64,000 bases of DNA from Clavibacter sp. VKM Ac-2872 (GTDB lineage Bacteria > Actinomycetota > Actinomycetes > Actinomycetales > Microbacteriaceae): contig NZ_JADKRR010000003.1 of NCBI RefSeq assembly GCF_015351105.1, positions 221,168 to 285,167 of the forward strand. The letters are read 5' to 3'. Below, piece after piece: positions 40,644 through 49,149 of this stretch (within the stretch, counting starts at the first letter, position 1; every line of letters begins with the position of its first letter). The translations under genes were made by a program, and so were the position numbers. The notes below the pieces were generated by a model, which worked only from the letters and a program-made list of their open reading frames with translations, had not been told where the DNA came from and ran no database searches.

Positions 40644-41207
40644 TCAGCTGACCCGCAGGGCCAGCGCCTCGCTCCGCCAGCGGGCGAGCAGCTCCCACGG
40701 ATCCGGCTGCCCCGCGGCGAGCGCGGCGACGTGCGCGCGCAGCTCGTCGTCGAGCCCGAACCACTCGGTGCGCGCGAACCGCTGCCGCGCGAAGAGCGCG
40801 TGCCGCGCCCGCTCCACGGCCCGCCCGCCCCGCTCGAACGCCAGCAGCTCGTCGTGCCGGAGCGTGACGAGCCGCTGCCGCGGGTTCGCGCTCGTGCCGA
40901 TCTTGATGCGGTCGCCGAAGCGGATGTAGTAGACGACGTCGACCCGGGGCGGCGCGAGCTCGCCGTCCGGGTGGTCGCCGTGCCGCCACTCGCACACCGC
41001 GCACAGCCAGCCCGACGGATGCCGCACGCCCAGGCGGGATCCGCAGGCCGGGCACGGCGACGGCAGCACGTCCTCCACTCCGTGCTCGCGCTCCGCCCAC
41101 GCGGCCGCGGCCACGAGGTGCGCCGCGCACAGCGGGACGGGCGCGCCGGGCTCGACGGGAGCGGCGCACGCCTCGGCGCGGCATCGGGCGGATCCGTTCG
41201 ACGTCAT
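40644..41207 (-). CDS. Zinc-ribbon protein with T5orf172/GIY-YIG-like domain
   Basis: A 187-residue protein. Residues 1-80 hold two cysteine clusters (CRAEAC...C and CPACG...CAVC). Residues ~90-165 carry the T5orf172/MUG113 version of the GIY-YIG fold: VYYIRFGDRIKIGTSANPRQRLVTL, then ERARHALFARQRFARTEWFGL. YYI and KIGTS replace the GIY and YIG elements, and a glutamate and arginine are placed as in the family. It is probably a DNA-binding nuclease-like protein. It is convergent with the DUF559-like gene, whose stop lies 16 bases away. Confidence 0.72.
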   Translation of the reverse strand: MTSNGSARCRAEACAAPVEPGAPVPLCAAHLVAAAAWAEREHGVEDVLPSPCPACGSRLGVRHPSGWLCAVCEWRHGDHPDGELAPPRVDVVYYIRFGDRIKIGTSANPRQRLVTLRHDELLAFERGGRAVERARHALFARQRFARTEWFGLDDELRAHVAALAAGQPDPWELLARWRSEALALRVS

Positions 41208-41266
41208 GCCCCGACGCTAGGCGCGAGGGCCGACAGCGTCACCCGCGGGAGCCGGGCGGGACCCGC

Positions 41267-41671
41267 TCAGCGCGCCGCCCGCACCACCACGGGCGCCTGG
41301 TCCTCGAGGCCGCGGCGGAGCTCGACGGAGGTCCACGGCACGGGCGCCTCGGCGAAGATCGGCTCGAGCACCTCCCACATGATGCGGCGGTCGGGTCCCA
41401 CGAAGTACACGTCGTAGGAGCCGTCGCCGAACTCGTTTCCGTCGATCCATCCGGCCTCGAGCAGCTGCAGCGCATCGTCGCCCGCGGTCTCGGTGGCGGC
41501 CAGCGACTCGAACGCCTCGTACGCGGAGGCCGCCTCGCCCGCCTCGAAGCGGAGCACCACCCAGTCGTCGGGCTCGTCCTCGCGCGTCCAGGGGCGCGCG
41601 ACCGCGACGATCGCCATCGTCAGGCCCGTGATGATCCCCGTGAGGAGGAGCGCGCGGATCCGGGGCGTCAT
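41267..41671 (-). CDS. Small membrane-anchored protein of unknown function
   Basis: A 134-residue protein with one N-terminal hydrophobic segment (IRALLLTGIITGLTMAIVAVA) serving as signal anchor, and an acidic outer domain (WVVLRFEAGEAASAYEAFESL, YDVYFVGPDRRIMWEVLEPIF). The start at 41671 is chosen because the anchor follows at once; the open frame runs to 41785 but its extra residues are arginine-rich shadow. The ribosome site is weak. No family was recognised. Confidence 0.6.
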   Translation of the reverse strand: MTPRIRALLLTGIITGLTMAIVAVARPWTREDEPDDWVVLRFEAGEAASAYEAFESLAATETAGDDALQLLEAGWIDGNEFGDGSYDVYFVGPDRRIMWEVLEPIFAEAPVPWTSVELRRGLEDQAPVVVRAAR

Positions 41672-41889
41672 GCGCGCGCCCGCCCGGTGTCGACCATCGC
41701 GCTCATGCGACCTCCCCGTCCCCGCGTCCGCCCTCGTGAGGCGGCGCACCTCGTCCCAGTATCCCCTGATGCCATCCAGCGTCACCTGACGCCCGCGCCT
41801 CTGGACCGGGAACGGTCCTGATGGGTAGCTTTCCTCCCGACGAGCAGGCGGTCGGCCTGCTCCCCCATCCGCTTCGCCGAAGGAGCGCC

Positions 41890-42312
41890 GTGTCGGACCC
41901 GAGCACGCACGAGGAGCTGATCGCCTCGATGGCGACCGTCTTCGACCTCATGGACGCCGCCACCCTCGACGCCTGGGAGGGCCTCACCGGGCTGCAGATC
42001 CAGCTGCTGCGCGTCGTCGCCACCGGGATGCAGGTGGACCGCCAGTCGCTCTCCATGTGGACCCGCACCTCGCGCGCGGCCCTCGTGCCGAGCCTCGCGG
42101 CGCTGCTGCAGCGGCGGATCCTCGTGGAGGAGTCGGATGGGGAGGGGTCGCGCCTCGTCGTCGGGCCCCCCGGCCGGCAGCTCCTCGAGACGGTGATGCG
42201 CGCCCGCATCGGCTGGATCCGCGGGGCCTGCGCCTCCGTGCAGCCGCCCGTCGACGAGGGCGAGCTCCGGCGCGCGATCGGCGCGCTGCAGCGCATCGCC
42301 GACGGCGCCTGA
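41890..42312 (+). CDS. MarR-like winged-helix protein
   Basis: A 140-residue soluble protein with the helical build of MarR dimers. The likely DNA-binding part is LTGLQIQLLRVVATGMQVDRQSLSMWTRTSRAALVPSLAALLQRRILVEES, and the wing contains SRLVVGPPGRQLL. GTG 41890 with AAGGAG upstream is preferred over the ATG at 41821. It may regulate the permease gene at 42387, but the 74-base gap and separate -10 give no proof. Confidence 0.65.
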   Translation: MSDPSTHEELIASMATVFDLMDAATLDAWEGLTGLQIQLLRVVATGMQVDRQSLSMWTRTSRAALVPSLAALLQRRILVEESDGEGSRLVVGPPGRQLLETVMRARIGWIRGACASVQPPVDEGELRRAIGALQRIADGA

Positions 42313-42350
42313 CCGCGACCTTCCACGCGCCCTCCCCCGATCCCTCCCCC

Positions 42351-42380
42351 TCGACCACCTCGCCATCACGCCCCTAGGGT
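42351..42380 (+). promoter_or_regulatory. Promoter, leaderless start of the APC permease
   Basis: TCGACC (42351-42356), an 18-base spacer and TAGGGT (42375-42380) precede the ATG at 42387 by 6 bases. Confidence 0.6.
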
Positions 42381-42386
42381 GGGGAA

Positions 42387-43853
42387 ATGGCGAACACGAG
42401 CGAGGCCCAGGCACCCCCGCGATCCGAGCTGAAGCGCTCCATCACGGTCAAGCAGCTGTACTTCTACGTGGTCGGCGATGTCCTCGGATCCGGCATCTAC
42501 GTGCTCGTGGGCCTCGTGGCCGCGGCCGTGGGCGGCGCGTTCTGGATGGCGTTCCTCGTCGGGGTGTCCATCGCGACCATCACGGGCCTCGCGTACGCCG
42601 AGCTCGTCACCAAGTACCCTCAGGCCGCCGGCGCCTCGCTCTACATCAACAAGGCGTTCCGGAGCCCCGTGCTCACGTTCTTCATCACCATCTGCATGCT
42701 GAGCGCCAACATGGCCGCCGTCGGATCCCTGGCGGCCGGCTTCGTCCGCTACCTCGCCGACCTGGTGGGCCTGCCCGAGTCCGCCATCTGGGCGACGACC
42801 GGCATCGCGGTGGCGTTCGTCGCCGTCATCACGGCCATCAACCTCATCGGCATCACCGAGTCCGTCGTCGCGAACGTGGTCATGACCTTCGTGGAGATCA
42901 GCGGCCTGATCATCGTGGTCGCCATCGGCGTGATCGCGCTGGCCGAGGGGGTCGGCGACCCGGCCGTGCTGCTCCAGTTCCAGGTCGAGGGCGGCCCCGG
43001 ATCCGCGGTGCTGGCCGTGCTCGCCGGCGTCTCGCTCGCGTTCTTCGCCATGACCGGGTTCGAGAACGCCGCGAACGTGGCCGAGGAGACCATCGACCCG
43101 TCGCGCGCCTTCCCCCGCGCGCTCATCGGCGGCATGATGACCGCCGGCGTCGTCTACGTGCTCGTCTCCATGGCCGCGGCCCTCGTCGTGCCCATCGGCG
43201 ACCTCGCCGGCAACACGCTCCTCGAGGTGATCCGCGCGGACCTCTTCTTCATCCCCGCTGCGGTGATGCTCGTGGTCTTCGCCGTCATCGCGATGGTCGC
43301 CATCAGCAACACGGCGCTCGTGACCGTGGTGGCCCAGTCGCGGATCCTGTTCGGCATGGCCCGCGAGAACGTCGTCCCGGCGATCTTCGCCAAGGTGCAC
43401 CCGGCCCGTCGCAGCCCGTACGTGGCGCTGATCTTCGGCGGCGCCGTGGTGGCCGCGCTCCTCATCATCGGCGCGGCGATCCGCTCCAGCCAGGCCGGCA
43501 TCCCCGAGGACGAGCGGCTCGACATCGTCGACCGCCTGGCCACGATCACCGTGGTGTTCCTCCTCTTCATCTACGCGCTCGTGATCGTCGCGTGCCTCAA
43601 GCTGCGCGGCCACGACGAGACCGACGACACGTACCGCGCGAACACGCCGCTGCTCCTCGTCGGGATCCTCGGCAACGTCGCCGTGCTGATCTACACGCTC
43701 GTCGACGACCCCGGCGCGCTGTTCTGGGTCGGCGGCCTGCTCGCGCTGGGGCTCGTGCTCTACCTCGCCCAACGCACGTTCGGCGCGAAGAAGCCGGATC
43801 TCGAGGCCGCCGCGGGCGTCGCGGCGGCGGGCCCGACCGACAGGGAGGTCTGA
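42387..43853 (+). CDS. APC-family amino acid/cation permease
   Basis: A 488-residue transporter with about 12 spans. The family start VVGDVLGSGIYVLVG (the unwound first helix) and MTGFENAANVAEETIDPSRAFPRAL (the conserved helix 6-8 segment) are clear. It would import amino acids or amines using a cation gradient. It is followed 3 bases later by a universal stress protein gene, a pairing often seen with APC permeases. Substrate not predicted. Confidence 0.88.
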   Translation: MANTSEAQAPPRSELKRSITVKQLYFYVVGDVLGSGIYVLVGLVAAAVGGAFWMAFLVGVSIATITGLAYAELVTKYPQAAGASLYINKAFRSPVLTFFITICMLSANMAAVGSLAAGFVRYLADLVGLPESAIWATTGIAVAFVAVITAINLIGITESVVANVVMTFVEISGLIIVVAIGVIALAEGVGDPAVLLQFQVEGGPGSAVLAVLAGVSLAFFAMTGFENAANVAEETIDPSRAFPRALIGGMMTAGVVYVLVSMAAALVVPIGDLAGNTLLEVIRADLFFIPAAVMLVVFAVIAMVAISNTALVTVVAQSRILFGMARENVVPAIFAKVHPARRSPYVALIFGGAVVAALLIIGAAIRSSQAGIPEDERLDIVDRLATITVVFLLFIYALVIVACLKLRGHDETDDTYRANTPLLLVGILGNVAVLIYTLVDDPGALFWVGGLLALGLVLYLAQRTFGAKKPDLEAAAGVAAAGPTDREV

Positions 43854-43856
43854 GCC

Positions 43857-44312
43857 GTGCACGTCATCGTCACCACCGACGGGTCCCAGGCGTCGCTGCA
43901 GGCGGCCCGCCAGTTCCAGGTGATCGCGGACTCCCGCGAGATCACCGAGGTCACCGTGCTCGCGGTCGTGAGCCCGTACGCCGCCGCGCCGTTCGCCAAC
44001 GACCTCGGCCCGCGCCGCGCGACCGGCCAGACCGAGCTCAGCTACCGGCGCGACGCCGAGGCCGCCGTCGACGTGGTCGCCGCGGTCTTCGACGGCTGGG
44101 GGCCCACCATCCACCGCGACGTGCGCAGCGGCTCCCCGGCCACCGAGATCATCCGCGCCGCCGAGGACCTCTCTGCGGGCCTGATCTCGATGGCCGCCGG
44201 CAGCCGCGGCCTCACCGCGACGATCCTGCTGGGCAGCACGGCCTCGCGCGTGCAGCACTCGGCGCCGTGCCCGGTGCTGATCTGCCGGCCGACGGTGCGC
44301 GGGCGGGGGTAG
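43857..44312 (+). CDS. Universal stress protein (UspA family)
   Basis: A 151-residue single Usp domain. The nucleotide-binding motif G-2x-G-9x-G(S/T) is seen in AGSRGLTATILLGSTASRVQHSAPCPVLIC, so it is of the ATP-binding type. The start is GTG at 43857, only 3 bases after the permease stop, indicating one transcript. It may tune the permease, as reported for some Usp-transporter pairs; that is inference. Confidence 0.9.
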   Translation: MHVIVTTDGSQASLQAARQFQVIADSREITEVTVLAVVSPYAAAPFANDLGPRRATGQTELSYRRDAEAAVDVVAAVFDGWGPTIHRDVRSGSPATEIIRAAEDLSAGLISMAAGSRGLTATILLGSTASRVQHSAPCPVLICRPTVRGRG

Positions 44313-44316
44313 CGGA

Positions 44317-44913
44317 CTAGCCCTGCGGCGTCGCGGCCGCCGTCGCGATGAGCGTCGTGAGCGTGCTCGGGTCCACCGGCCCCAGGATCCGCGAGCTGAC
44401 GCGGCCCTCCGGGTCGAGCACGAGCGTCGACGGCGTCGCGTTCGGCGCGGTGCGGGCCGCGAAGGCGAGCTGCACCGCGTCGTCCTCCACGTCGAGCACG
44501 TTCGCGTAGGGGATGTCGTAGGCGTCCACGAACGACGTGACGGTATCCGCGGAGTCGCTGGTGTCGACGCCGAGGAACGTCGCCGTGTCCGTCGTCGCCG
44601 CGCTGACCTCGCGGAGGTCCTTCGCCTCGAGGCGGCACGGACCGCAAGCGGCGTACCAGAAGTTGACGACGAGGACCTTCCCGCGGAACTGCTCCGCGGT
44701 CACCTCGGCGCCGGATGCATCCGGCGCGCGGAAGGAGATGGGGTCGCCCCGCTCCCCCACCGGGAACTCGGTGACGCGGTCGTCGCGCGACCCGGCACCG
44801 TCGCCCGAGAGGAAGCCGCTCGCGAGCTGGTCCGTCGCGGTGCACCCGCCGAGGGTCAGCGCGGCCGCAAGCGCGAGGGCGAGGGCGGAGGCGACGAGGG
44901 GGCGGCGGATCAT
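44317..44913 (-). CDS. Thioredoxin-like lipoprotein (TlpA/ResA type)
   Basis: A 198-residue exported protein with lipobox LGGC (C24). The thioredoxin fold follows with the redox motif CGPC at 90-93 in NFWYAACGPCR and the cis-proline in APNATPSTLVLDP. It should reduce disulphides at the outer face of the membrane, for example apocytochrome c or other exported proteins. No ccd/res genes are adjacent, so its partner is unknown. It is convergent with the Usp gene, 4 bases apart. Confidence 0.9.
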   Translation of the reverse strand: MIRRPLVASALALALAAALTLGGCTATDQLASGFLSGDGAGSRDDRVTEFPVGERGDPISFRAPDASGAEVTAEQFRGKVLVVNFWYAACGPCRLEAKDLREVSAATTDTATFLGVDTSDSADTVTSFVDAYDIPYANVLDVEDDAVQLAFAARTAPNATPSTLVLDPEGRVSSRILGPVDPSTLTTLIATAAATPQG

Positions 44914-44932
44914 GCCGCCATGCTACGAGCCG

Positions 44933-45325
44933 TCAGTCGATCGCCTCGAACACCATCGTCGCCTGGATCCGGTCGCCACCGCCGAGCCCCTTGCTGCCCG
45001 ACACCGCCGTCGAGATGGTGTGCAGCCGGTAACCGCGGGCGGCCTGCGCGTTGATCGCGTTCTCCAGCTCCGTGAGGTTGCCGGACCCGGTCCCCCACAC
45101 CTTCTCCTTGAGGATGGTCTGCAGGACGACGTACTCCTTGCCGCGCGTGCGCGCTGCCGCGCCCGAGGCCGATGCTGCCGCAGGACCGGCAGACGTGGTC
45201 GCCACAGCCGGTCCGTACCCGGGAGGAGGCGGCGGCTGCACCGTGTCCGTCCACTGCGTACCGTCCCACCAGCGCATGGTGCCCGAGCCGTCGTCGTACC
45301 ACCCGGCCTGCGTCTCCTGTGCCAT
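44933..45325 (-). CDS. DUF2510 and DUF4177 protein
   Basis: A 130-residue soluble protein. Residues 8-28 are a DUF2510 motif (AGWYDDGSGTMRWWDGTQWTD), a short aromatic element common in actinobacterial membrane and secreted proteins. A proline/alanine linker leads to a DUF4177-like beta-alpha-beta region (KEYVVLQTILKEKVWGTG, then LTELENAINAQAARGYRLHTIST). No membrane span or signal. The ATG at 45325 has GAGAGGCGAG upstream. Role unknown. Confidence 0.8.
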   Translation of the reverse strand: MAQETQAGWYDDGSGTMRWWDGTQWTDTVQPPPPPGYGPAVATTSAGPAAASASGAAARTRGKEYVVLQTILKEKVWGTGSGNLTELENAINAQAARGYRLHTISTAVSGSKGLGGGDRIQATMVFEAID

Positions 45326-45566
45326 CGTCTCGCCTCTCGTCGTGTGATCCTCCGGCCATCGTCCTCCGCGGACCACGGATCGTGGTCGTCCATGGCGGAG
45401 GCCGCGCCAGAGGCAGCGACGCCCGGCGTCCGAATGTAAAGCCCGTGTGAACACTTCGCGGCGGTATCGATAGCGTGCGTATCCTGCTGAGCACCTCCCG
45501 CCCGACGCCCCGCGTCCGAGCGGGAGGATCCCCCACCCGAGAACGCCGACCCGCACGGAGGCCCTC

Positions 45567-46973
45567 ATGGCACCCGCACCCCAGCTGCACAAGGGACTGA
45601 CGCAGAGACAGCTCAGCATGATCGCGATCGGCGGGGTGATCGGCGCCGGACTCTTCGTCGGATCCGGCGTCGTCATCAACGGCGCGGGTCCCGGCGCCTT
45701 CATCACGTACGCCATCTCGGGCGTGCTCATCATCCTGGTGATGCGCATGCTCGGCGAGATGGCGACCGCGAACCCCAGCACCGGATCCTTCGCCGACTAC
45801 GCCCGGCACGCCCTCGGCGGCTGGGCCGGCTTCTCGATGGGCTGGCTCTACTGGTACTTCTGGGTCATCGTCGTCGGCTTCGAGGCGGTCGCCGGCGCGA
45901 AGGCCCTCACCTACTGGTTCGACGCGCCGCTCTGGCTGCTGTCCCTCGCGCTCATGGCGCTGATGACCGCCACCAACCTCTTCTCGGTCGGCGCCTTCGG
46001 GGCGTTCGAGTACTGGTTCGCGGGGATCAAGGTGGCCGCCATCATCCTGTTCCTCGGCCTCGGCGGGCTGTACGTGCTCGGCATCTGGCCGGGTCGCTCC
46101 GCCGACTTCTCGAACCTCACCGCGCACGGCGGCTTCTTCCCGAACGGCGTCGGCGCGATCTTCTCCTCGGTCGTCGTCGTGATCTTCTCCATGGTCGGCG
46201 CGGAGATCGCCACCATCGCCGCGGCCGAGTCGAAGGACCCGGCGACCGCGATCCGGAAGTCCACCAACTCCGTGATCCTCCGCATCTCGCTCTTCTTCGT
46301 CGGCTCCCTGTTCCTGCTCGCCGTGATCCTCCCGTGGGACTCCACCGAGCTCGGCGCCTCGCCCTTCGTGAGCGCGTTCGACCGCATGGGCATCCCGTTC
46401 GCGGGCGACGTGATGAACGCGGTCGTGCTCACGGCCGTGCTCTCGTGCCTCAACTCCGGCCTCTACACGGCGTCGCGCATGCTCTTCGTGCTCGCCGGCC
46501 GGCGGGAGGCGCCGGCGCGGCTCGTGCAGGTGACGCCCCGTGGCGTGCCGCGCGCGGCGATCCTGCTCTCGTCGGTCGTCGGCTTCCTCTGCGTGATCGC
46601 CGCGGCCGTCTCCCCCGACACCGTCTTCCTGTTCCTGCTCAACTCCTCCGGCGCGATCATCCTGTTCGTCTACCTGCTCATCGCGATCTCGCAGATCGTG
46701 CTCCGCCGCCGCACCGGATCCTCGGGTCTCGTCGTGCGTATGTGGCTGTTCCCGGGCCTCTCGATCCTCACCGTCGCGGGGATCGTCGCGGTGCTCGTGC
46801 AGATGGCGCTGGATCCCGAGATCCGCCCGCAGCTCGTGCTGAGCCTCGTCGCGTGGGCCATCGTTCTCGGGCTGTACGTGGTGACGAAGGCGCGAGGTGG
46901 GTCGGTGGATCCGGTGGCGGACGAGCTCGTCGACGCACCGGAGGCCGCCGCCCCCGCGGCGAGCGACGCCTGA
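45567..46973 (+). CDS. APC-family amino acid permease (GabP/AnsP-like)
   Basis: A 468-residue permease with about 12 spans. The AAT-subfamily start is KGLTQRQLSMIAIGGVIGAGLFVGSG, and later conserved parts are EYWFAGIKVAAIILFL and SGLYTASRMLFVLAGRREAPA. The ATG at 45567 follows ACGGAGG at normal spacing. It resembles GABA, proline and aromatic amino acid porters, so the exact substrate is open. Confidence 0.9.
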   Translation: MAPAPQLHKGLTQRQLSMIAIGGVIGAGLFVGSGVVINGAGPGAFITYAISGVLIILVMRMLGEMATANPSTGSFADYARHALGGWAGFSMGWLYWYFWVIVVGFEAVAGAKALTYWFDAPLWLLSLALMALMTATNLFSVGAFGAFEYWFAGIKVAAIILFLGLGGLYVLGIWPGRSADFSNLTAHGGFFPNGVGAIFSSVVVVIFSMVGAEIATIAAAESKDPATAIRKSTNSVILRISLFFVGSLFLLAVILPWDSTELGASPFVSAFDRMGIPFAGDVMNAVVLTAVLSCLNSGLYTASRMLFVLAGRREAPARLVQVTPRGVPRAAILLSSVVGFLCVIAAAVSPDTVFLFLLNSSGAIILFVYLLIAISQIVLRRRTGSSGLVVRMWLFPGLSILTVAGIVAVLVQMALDPEIRPQLVLSLVAWAIVLGLYVVTKARGGSVDPVADELVDAPEAAAPAASDA

Positions 46974-47005
46974 TCCCGCCCGCCGGCGTGCGCCGACCCG
47001 CTGGT

Positions 47006-47011
47006 TAGGCT
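47006..47011 (+). promoter_or_regulatory. -10 element, leaderless start of the phosphatase gene
   Basis: TAGGCT ends 6 bases before ATG 47018, with no ribosome site. Confidence 0.55.
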
Positions 47012-47017
47012 GGCCGC

Positions 47018-47710
47018 ATGGCGACAGTGATCCTCGTGCGGCACGGACGCACCACAGCGAACGCGACCGGGATCCTGGCGGGGCGCACCCCCGGCGTCGA
47101 CCTCGACGACACCGGACGCGACCAGGCCGACCGCGCTGGCGACCGGCTCGCCGCCGTGCCGCTCGCGGCCGTCGTCTCCAGCCCGCTGCAGCGCTGCTGG
47201 GAGACGGCCCAGCGGATCCTCGAGCGGCAGCAGGCGAAGCCCGTCCAGCCCGTCGACCCCGACCTCACCGAGTGCGACTACGGCGACTGGCAGGGCCGCG
47301 CCCTCGCCGACCTCGCCAAGGAGGACCTCTGGTCGCGCGTGCAGTCGCACCCGTCGTCGGTCGTCTTCCCCGGCGGCGAGTCCATGGCCGGGATGCAGGC
47401 GCGCGCGGTCGCCGCGATCCGCCGCCACGACGCCGCCATCGAGGCCGAGCACGGGCCGGGCGCCGTGTGGGTCGCGGTCAGCCACGGCGACGTCATCAAG
47501 TCGATCCTCGCCGACGCCCTCGGCACGCACCTCGACCTGTTCCAGCGCATCGACGTGGGCCCCGCGTCCGTCTCGATAGTCCGCTACGGCGCAGGACGGC
47601 CGACCGTTCACGCCACCAACACCGACGCGGGCGACCTCTCGTGGCTGGCCGCGGCCGTCGGATCCGGTGACGCTCCGGTGGGCGGCGGCGCCGGGCACAC
47701 GACGCCGTGA
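47018..47710 (+). CDS. Histidine phosphatase, MSMEG_4193 family
   Basis: A 230-residue phosphoglycerate-mutase-like phosphatase. The phosphohistidine motif is RHGRTTANATGILAGRTPGVDLDDTG (catalytic H in the RHG triplet). The second histidine lies in VSHGDVIKSILAD. The MSMEG_4193 family is always found with the DUF3090 and SCO1664-like genes, which follow here. Its substrate is unknown. Start ATG 47018 is decided by the family N-terminus and the -10 element. Confidence 0.92.
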   Translation: MATVILVRHGRTTANATGILAGRTPGVDLDDTGRDQADRAGDRLAAVPLAAVVSSPLQRCWETAQRILERQQAKPVQPVDPDLTECDYGDWQGRALADLAKEDLWSRVQSHPSSVVFPGGESMAGMQARAVAAIRRHDAAIEAEHGPGAVWVAVSHGDVIKSILADALGTHLDLFQRIDVGPASVSIVRYGAGRPTVHATNTDAGDLSWLAAAVGSGDAPVGGGAGHTTP

Positions 47711-47721
47711 TCCACCGCGCC

Positions 47722-47727
47722 TAGAGT
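47722..47727 (+). promoter_or_regulatory. -10 element, leaderless start of the DUF3090 gene
   Basis: TAGAGT ends 6 bases before ATG 47734, in the short gap after the phosphatase gene, so the DUF3090 gene may be transcribed separately as well. Confidence 0.5.
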
Positions 47728-47733
47728 GGACGC

Positions 47734-48297
47734 ATGCCCACACGAGCCCTCGAATTCGACTGGCCGGACCGGGCCGTGGTCGGCACCATCGGCCTCCCGG
47801 GCGCGCGCACGTTCTACTTCCAGGTGCGATCCGGCCCGCAGCTGGTGACCATCGCCCTCGAGAAGCAGCAGTCCGCGCTCCTCGCCGAGAAGATCGACGA
47901 GATCCTCGACCAGCTGGTCACCGTCGAGGGCAACCCCTTCAGCATCCCGGAGAGCACGCCCCCGGAGCTGGTCGACAACGACCCGCTCGAGGACGTCGAC
48001 GAGCGCTGGCGCACCGGCGCGATGGGCCTCGGCTGGGATCCGACGACGGCCCAGGTGGTCATCGAGGCGTACCCGCTCGCGGAGGACGACGACAGCGACG
48101 ACTTCGACCTGCCGAGCGTCGACGACGACGTGGACGCGGACGACACCGAGATGCTCGTCGTGCGCATGCCCGTCGGCGCGGCCCGCGCGTTCGCGAAGCG
48201 CACCCACGAGATCGTGGGCGCCGGCCGCCCGATCTGCGCGCTGTGCGGCTACCCCATCGACCCCGACGGGCACGTCCACACCTTCCCCGACGAATGA
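47734..48297 (+). CDS. DUF3090 protein
   Basis: A 187-residue cytosolic protein of the DUF3090 (YbaK-independent, actinobacterial) family: ALEFDWPDRAVVGTIGLPGARTFYFQVRSG at the start, DERWRTGAMGLGWDP in the middle and a zinc-binding-like end CALCGYPIDPDGHVH. The two cysteines and a nearby histidine could hold a metal. Its stop overlaps the SCO1664-like start. Function unknown; the neighbours are constant across actinobacteria. Confidence 0.9.
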   Translation: MPTRALEFDWPDRAVVGTIGLPGARTFYFQVRSGPQLVTIALEKQQSALLAEKIDEILDQLVTVEGNPFSIPESTPPELVDNDPLEDVDERWRTGAMGLGWDPTTAQVVIEAYPLAEDDDSDDFDLPSVDDDVDADDTEMLVVRMPVGAARAFAKRTHEIVGAGRPICALCGYPIDPDGHVHTFPDE

Positions 48298-49064
48298 TGT
48301 CGGCGACGGACCCGCTGGACGGCGAGCTGACCGTCACCGGCCGCATCCGCACCGCGTCGAACGCGACGTTCCTCGGGACGATCGGCGATGTAGCCGTCGT
48401 CTACAAGCCGATCCGCGGCGAGAACCCGTTGTGGGACTTCCCCGACGCGGTGCTCGCGCATCGCGAGGTCGCCGCGTACCTCGTCTCCGAGGCGCTCGGC
48501 TGGGACGTCGTGCCGCGCACGTGGCTCCGCGACGGCCCCGCGGGCGAGGGCATGGTGCAGCTCTGGCAGGACGAGGATCCCGACCAGGACGCCGTGGACC
48601 TGGTCCCCGCGGCCGAGATCCCGGAGACGGGCTACCGGACGGTCCTCGGCGGCGAGGACGAGGAGGGCAACACGGTCGCCCTCATCCACGAGGACACCCC
48701 GGCGCTGCGCCGCATGGCCGTCTTCGACGTGATCGTCAACAACGCCGACCGCAAGGGCTTCCACGTGCTCGCCATGCCCGACGGCCACCGCTTCGGCATC
48801 GACCACGGCCTCACCTTCCACGAGGACCACAAGCTGCGCACGGTGCTGTGGGGGTGGGTCGGGGATCCGCTGTCGTCTGAGGAGCTCGAGGGTGTTGATC
48901 GGGTGCTCGCGGGGCTCGACGCGGAGCTGGGGCGGGAGCTGGCGGGGCTGCTGACGGCGGAGGAGGTCGCGGCGCTGCGCGCGCGTTGTCTGCGACTGCG
49001 CTCAGATCCTCGGTTCCCGGCGCCCGCAGGTCAGCAGTCCGCGGTGCCGTGGCCCCTCTTCTGA
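48294..49064 (+). CDS. SCO1664-family protein (kinase-like fold)
   Basis: A 256-residue protein of the actinobacterial SCO1664 family, with distant phosphatidylinositol-kinase-like pattern: VVYKPIRGENPLWDFP (lysine in an ATP-site-like strand), then FDVIVNNADRKGFHVLA and FGIDHGLTFHED, which give the catalytic-loop-type D..N and metal-type DHG. It ends the three-gene cassette. Two adjacent ATG codons (48294 and 48297) are possible starts. No activity is known; a kinase/phosphatase pair with the first gene is inference. Confidence 0.88.
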   Translation: MMSATDPLDGELTVTGRIRTASNATFLGTIGDVAVVYKPIRGENPLWDFPDAVLAHREVAAYLVSEALGWDVVPRTWLRDGPAGEGMVQLWQDEDPDQDAVDLVPAAEIPETGYRTVLGGEDEEGNTVALIHEDTPALRRMAVFDVIVNNADRKGFHVLAMPDGHRFGIDHGLTFHEDHKLRTVLWGWVGDPLSSEELEGVDRVLAGLDAELGRELAGLLTAEEVAALRARCLRLRSDPRFPAPAGQQSAVPWPLF

Positions 49065-49149
49065 GGCCGAGCGGCGACGCCCATCACCTCACGCCCGCCG
49101 TCGGCGAGACCATCGCGGAGTTGGAATCCACCACCTCAGCGGTCCCGTT

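Noticed and set aside
41671-41706. A 12-codon open frame overlapping the start of the 41267 gene
   Set aside because: Too short, no ribosome site and no similarity; noted only because its stop overlaps the ATG.
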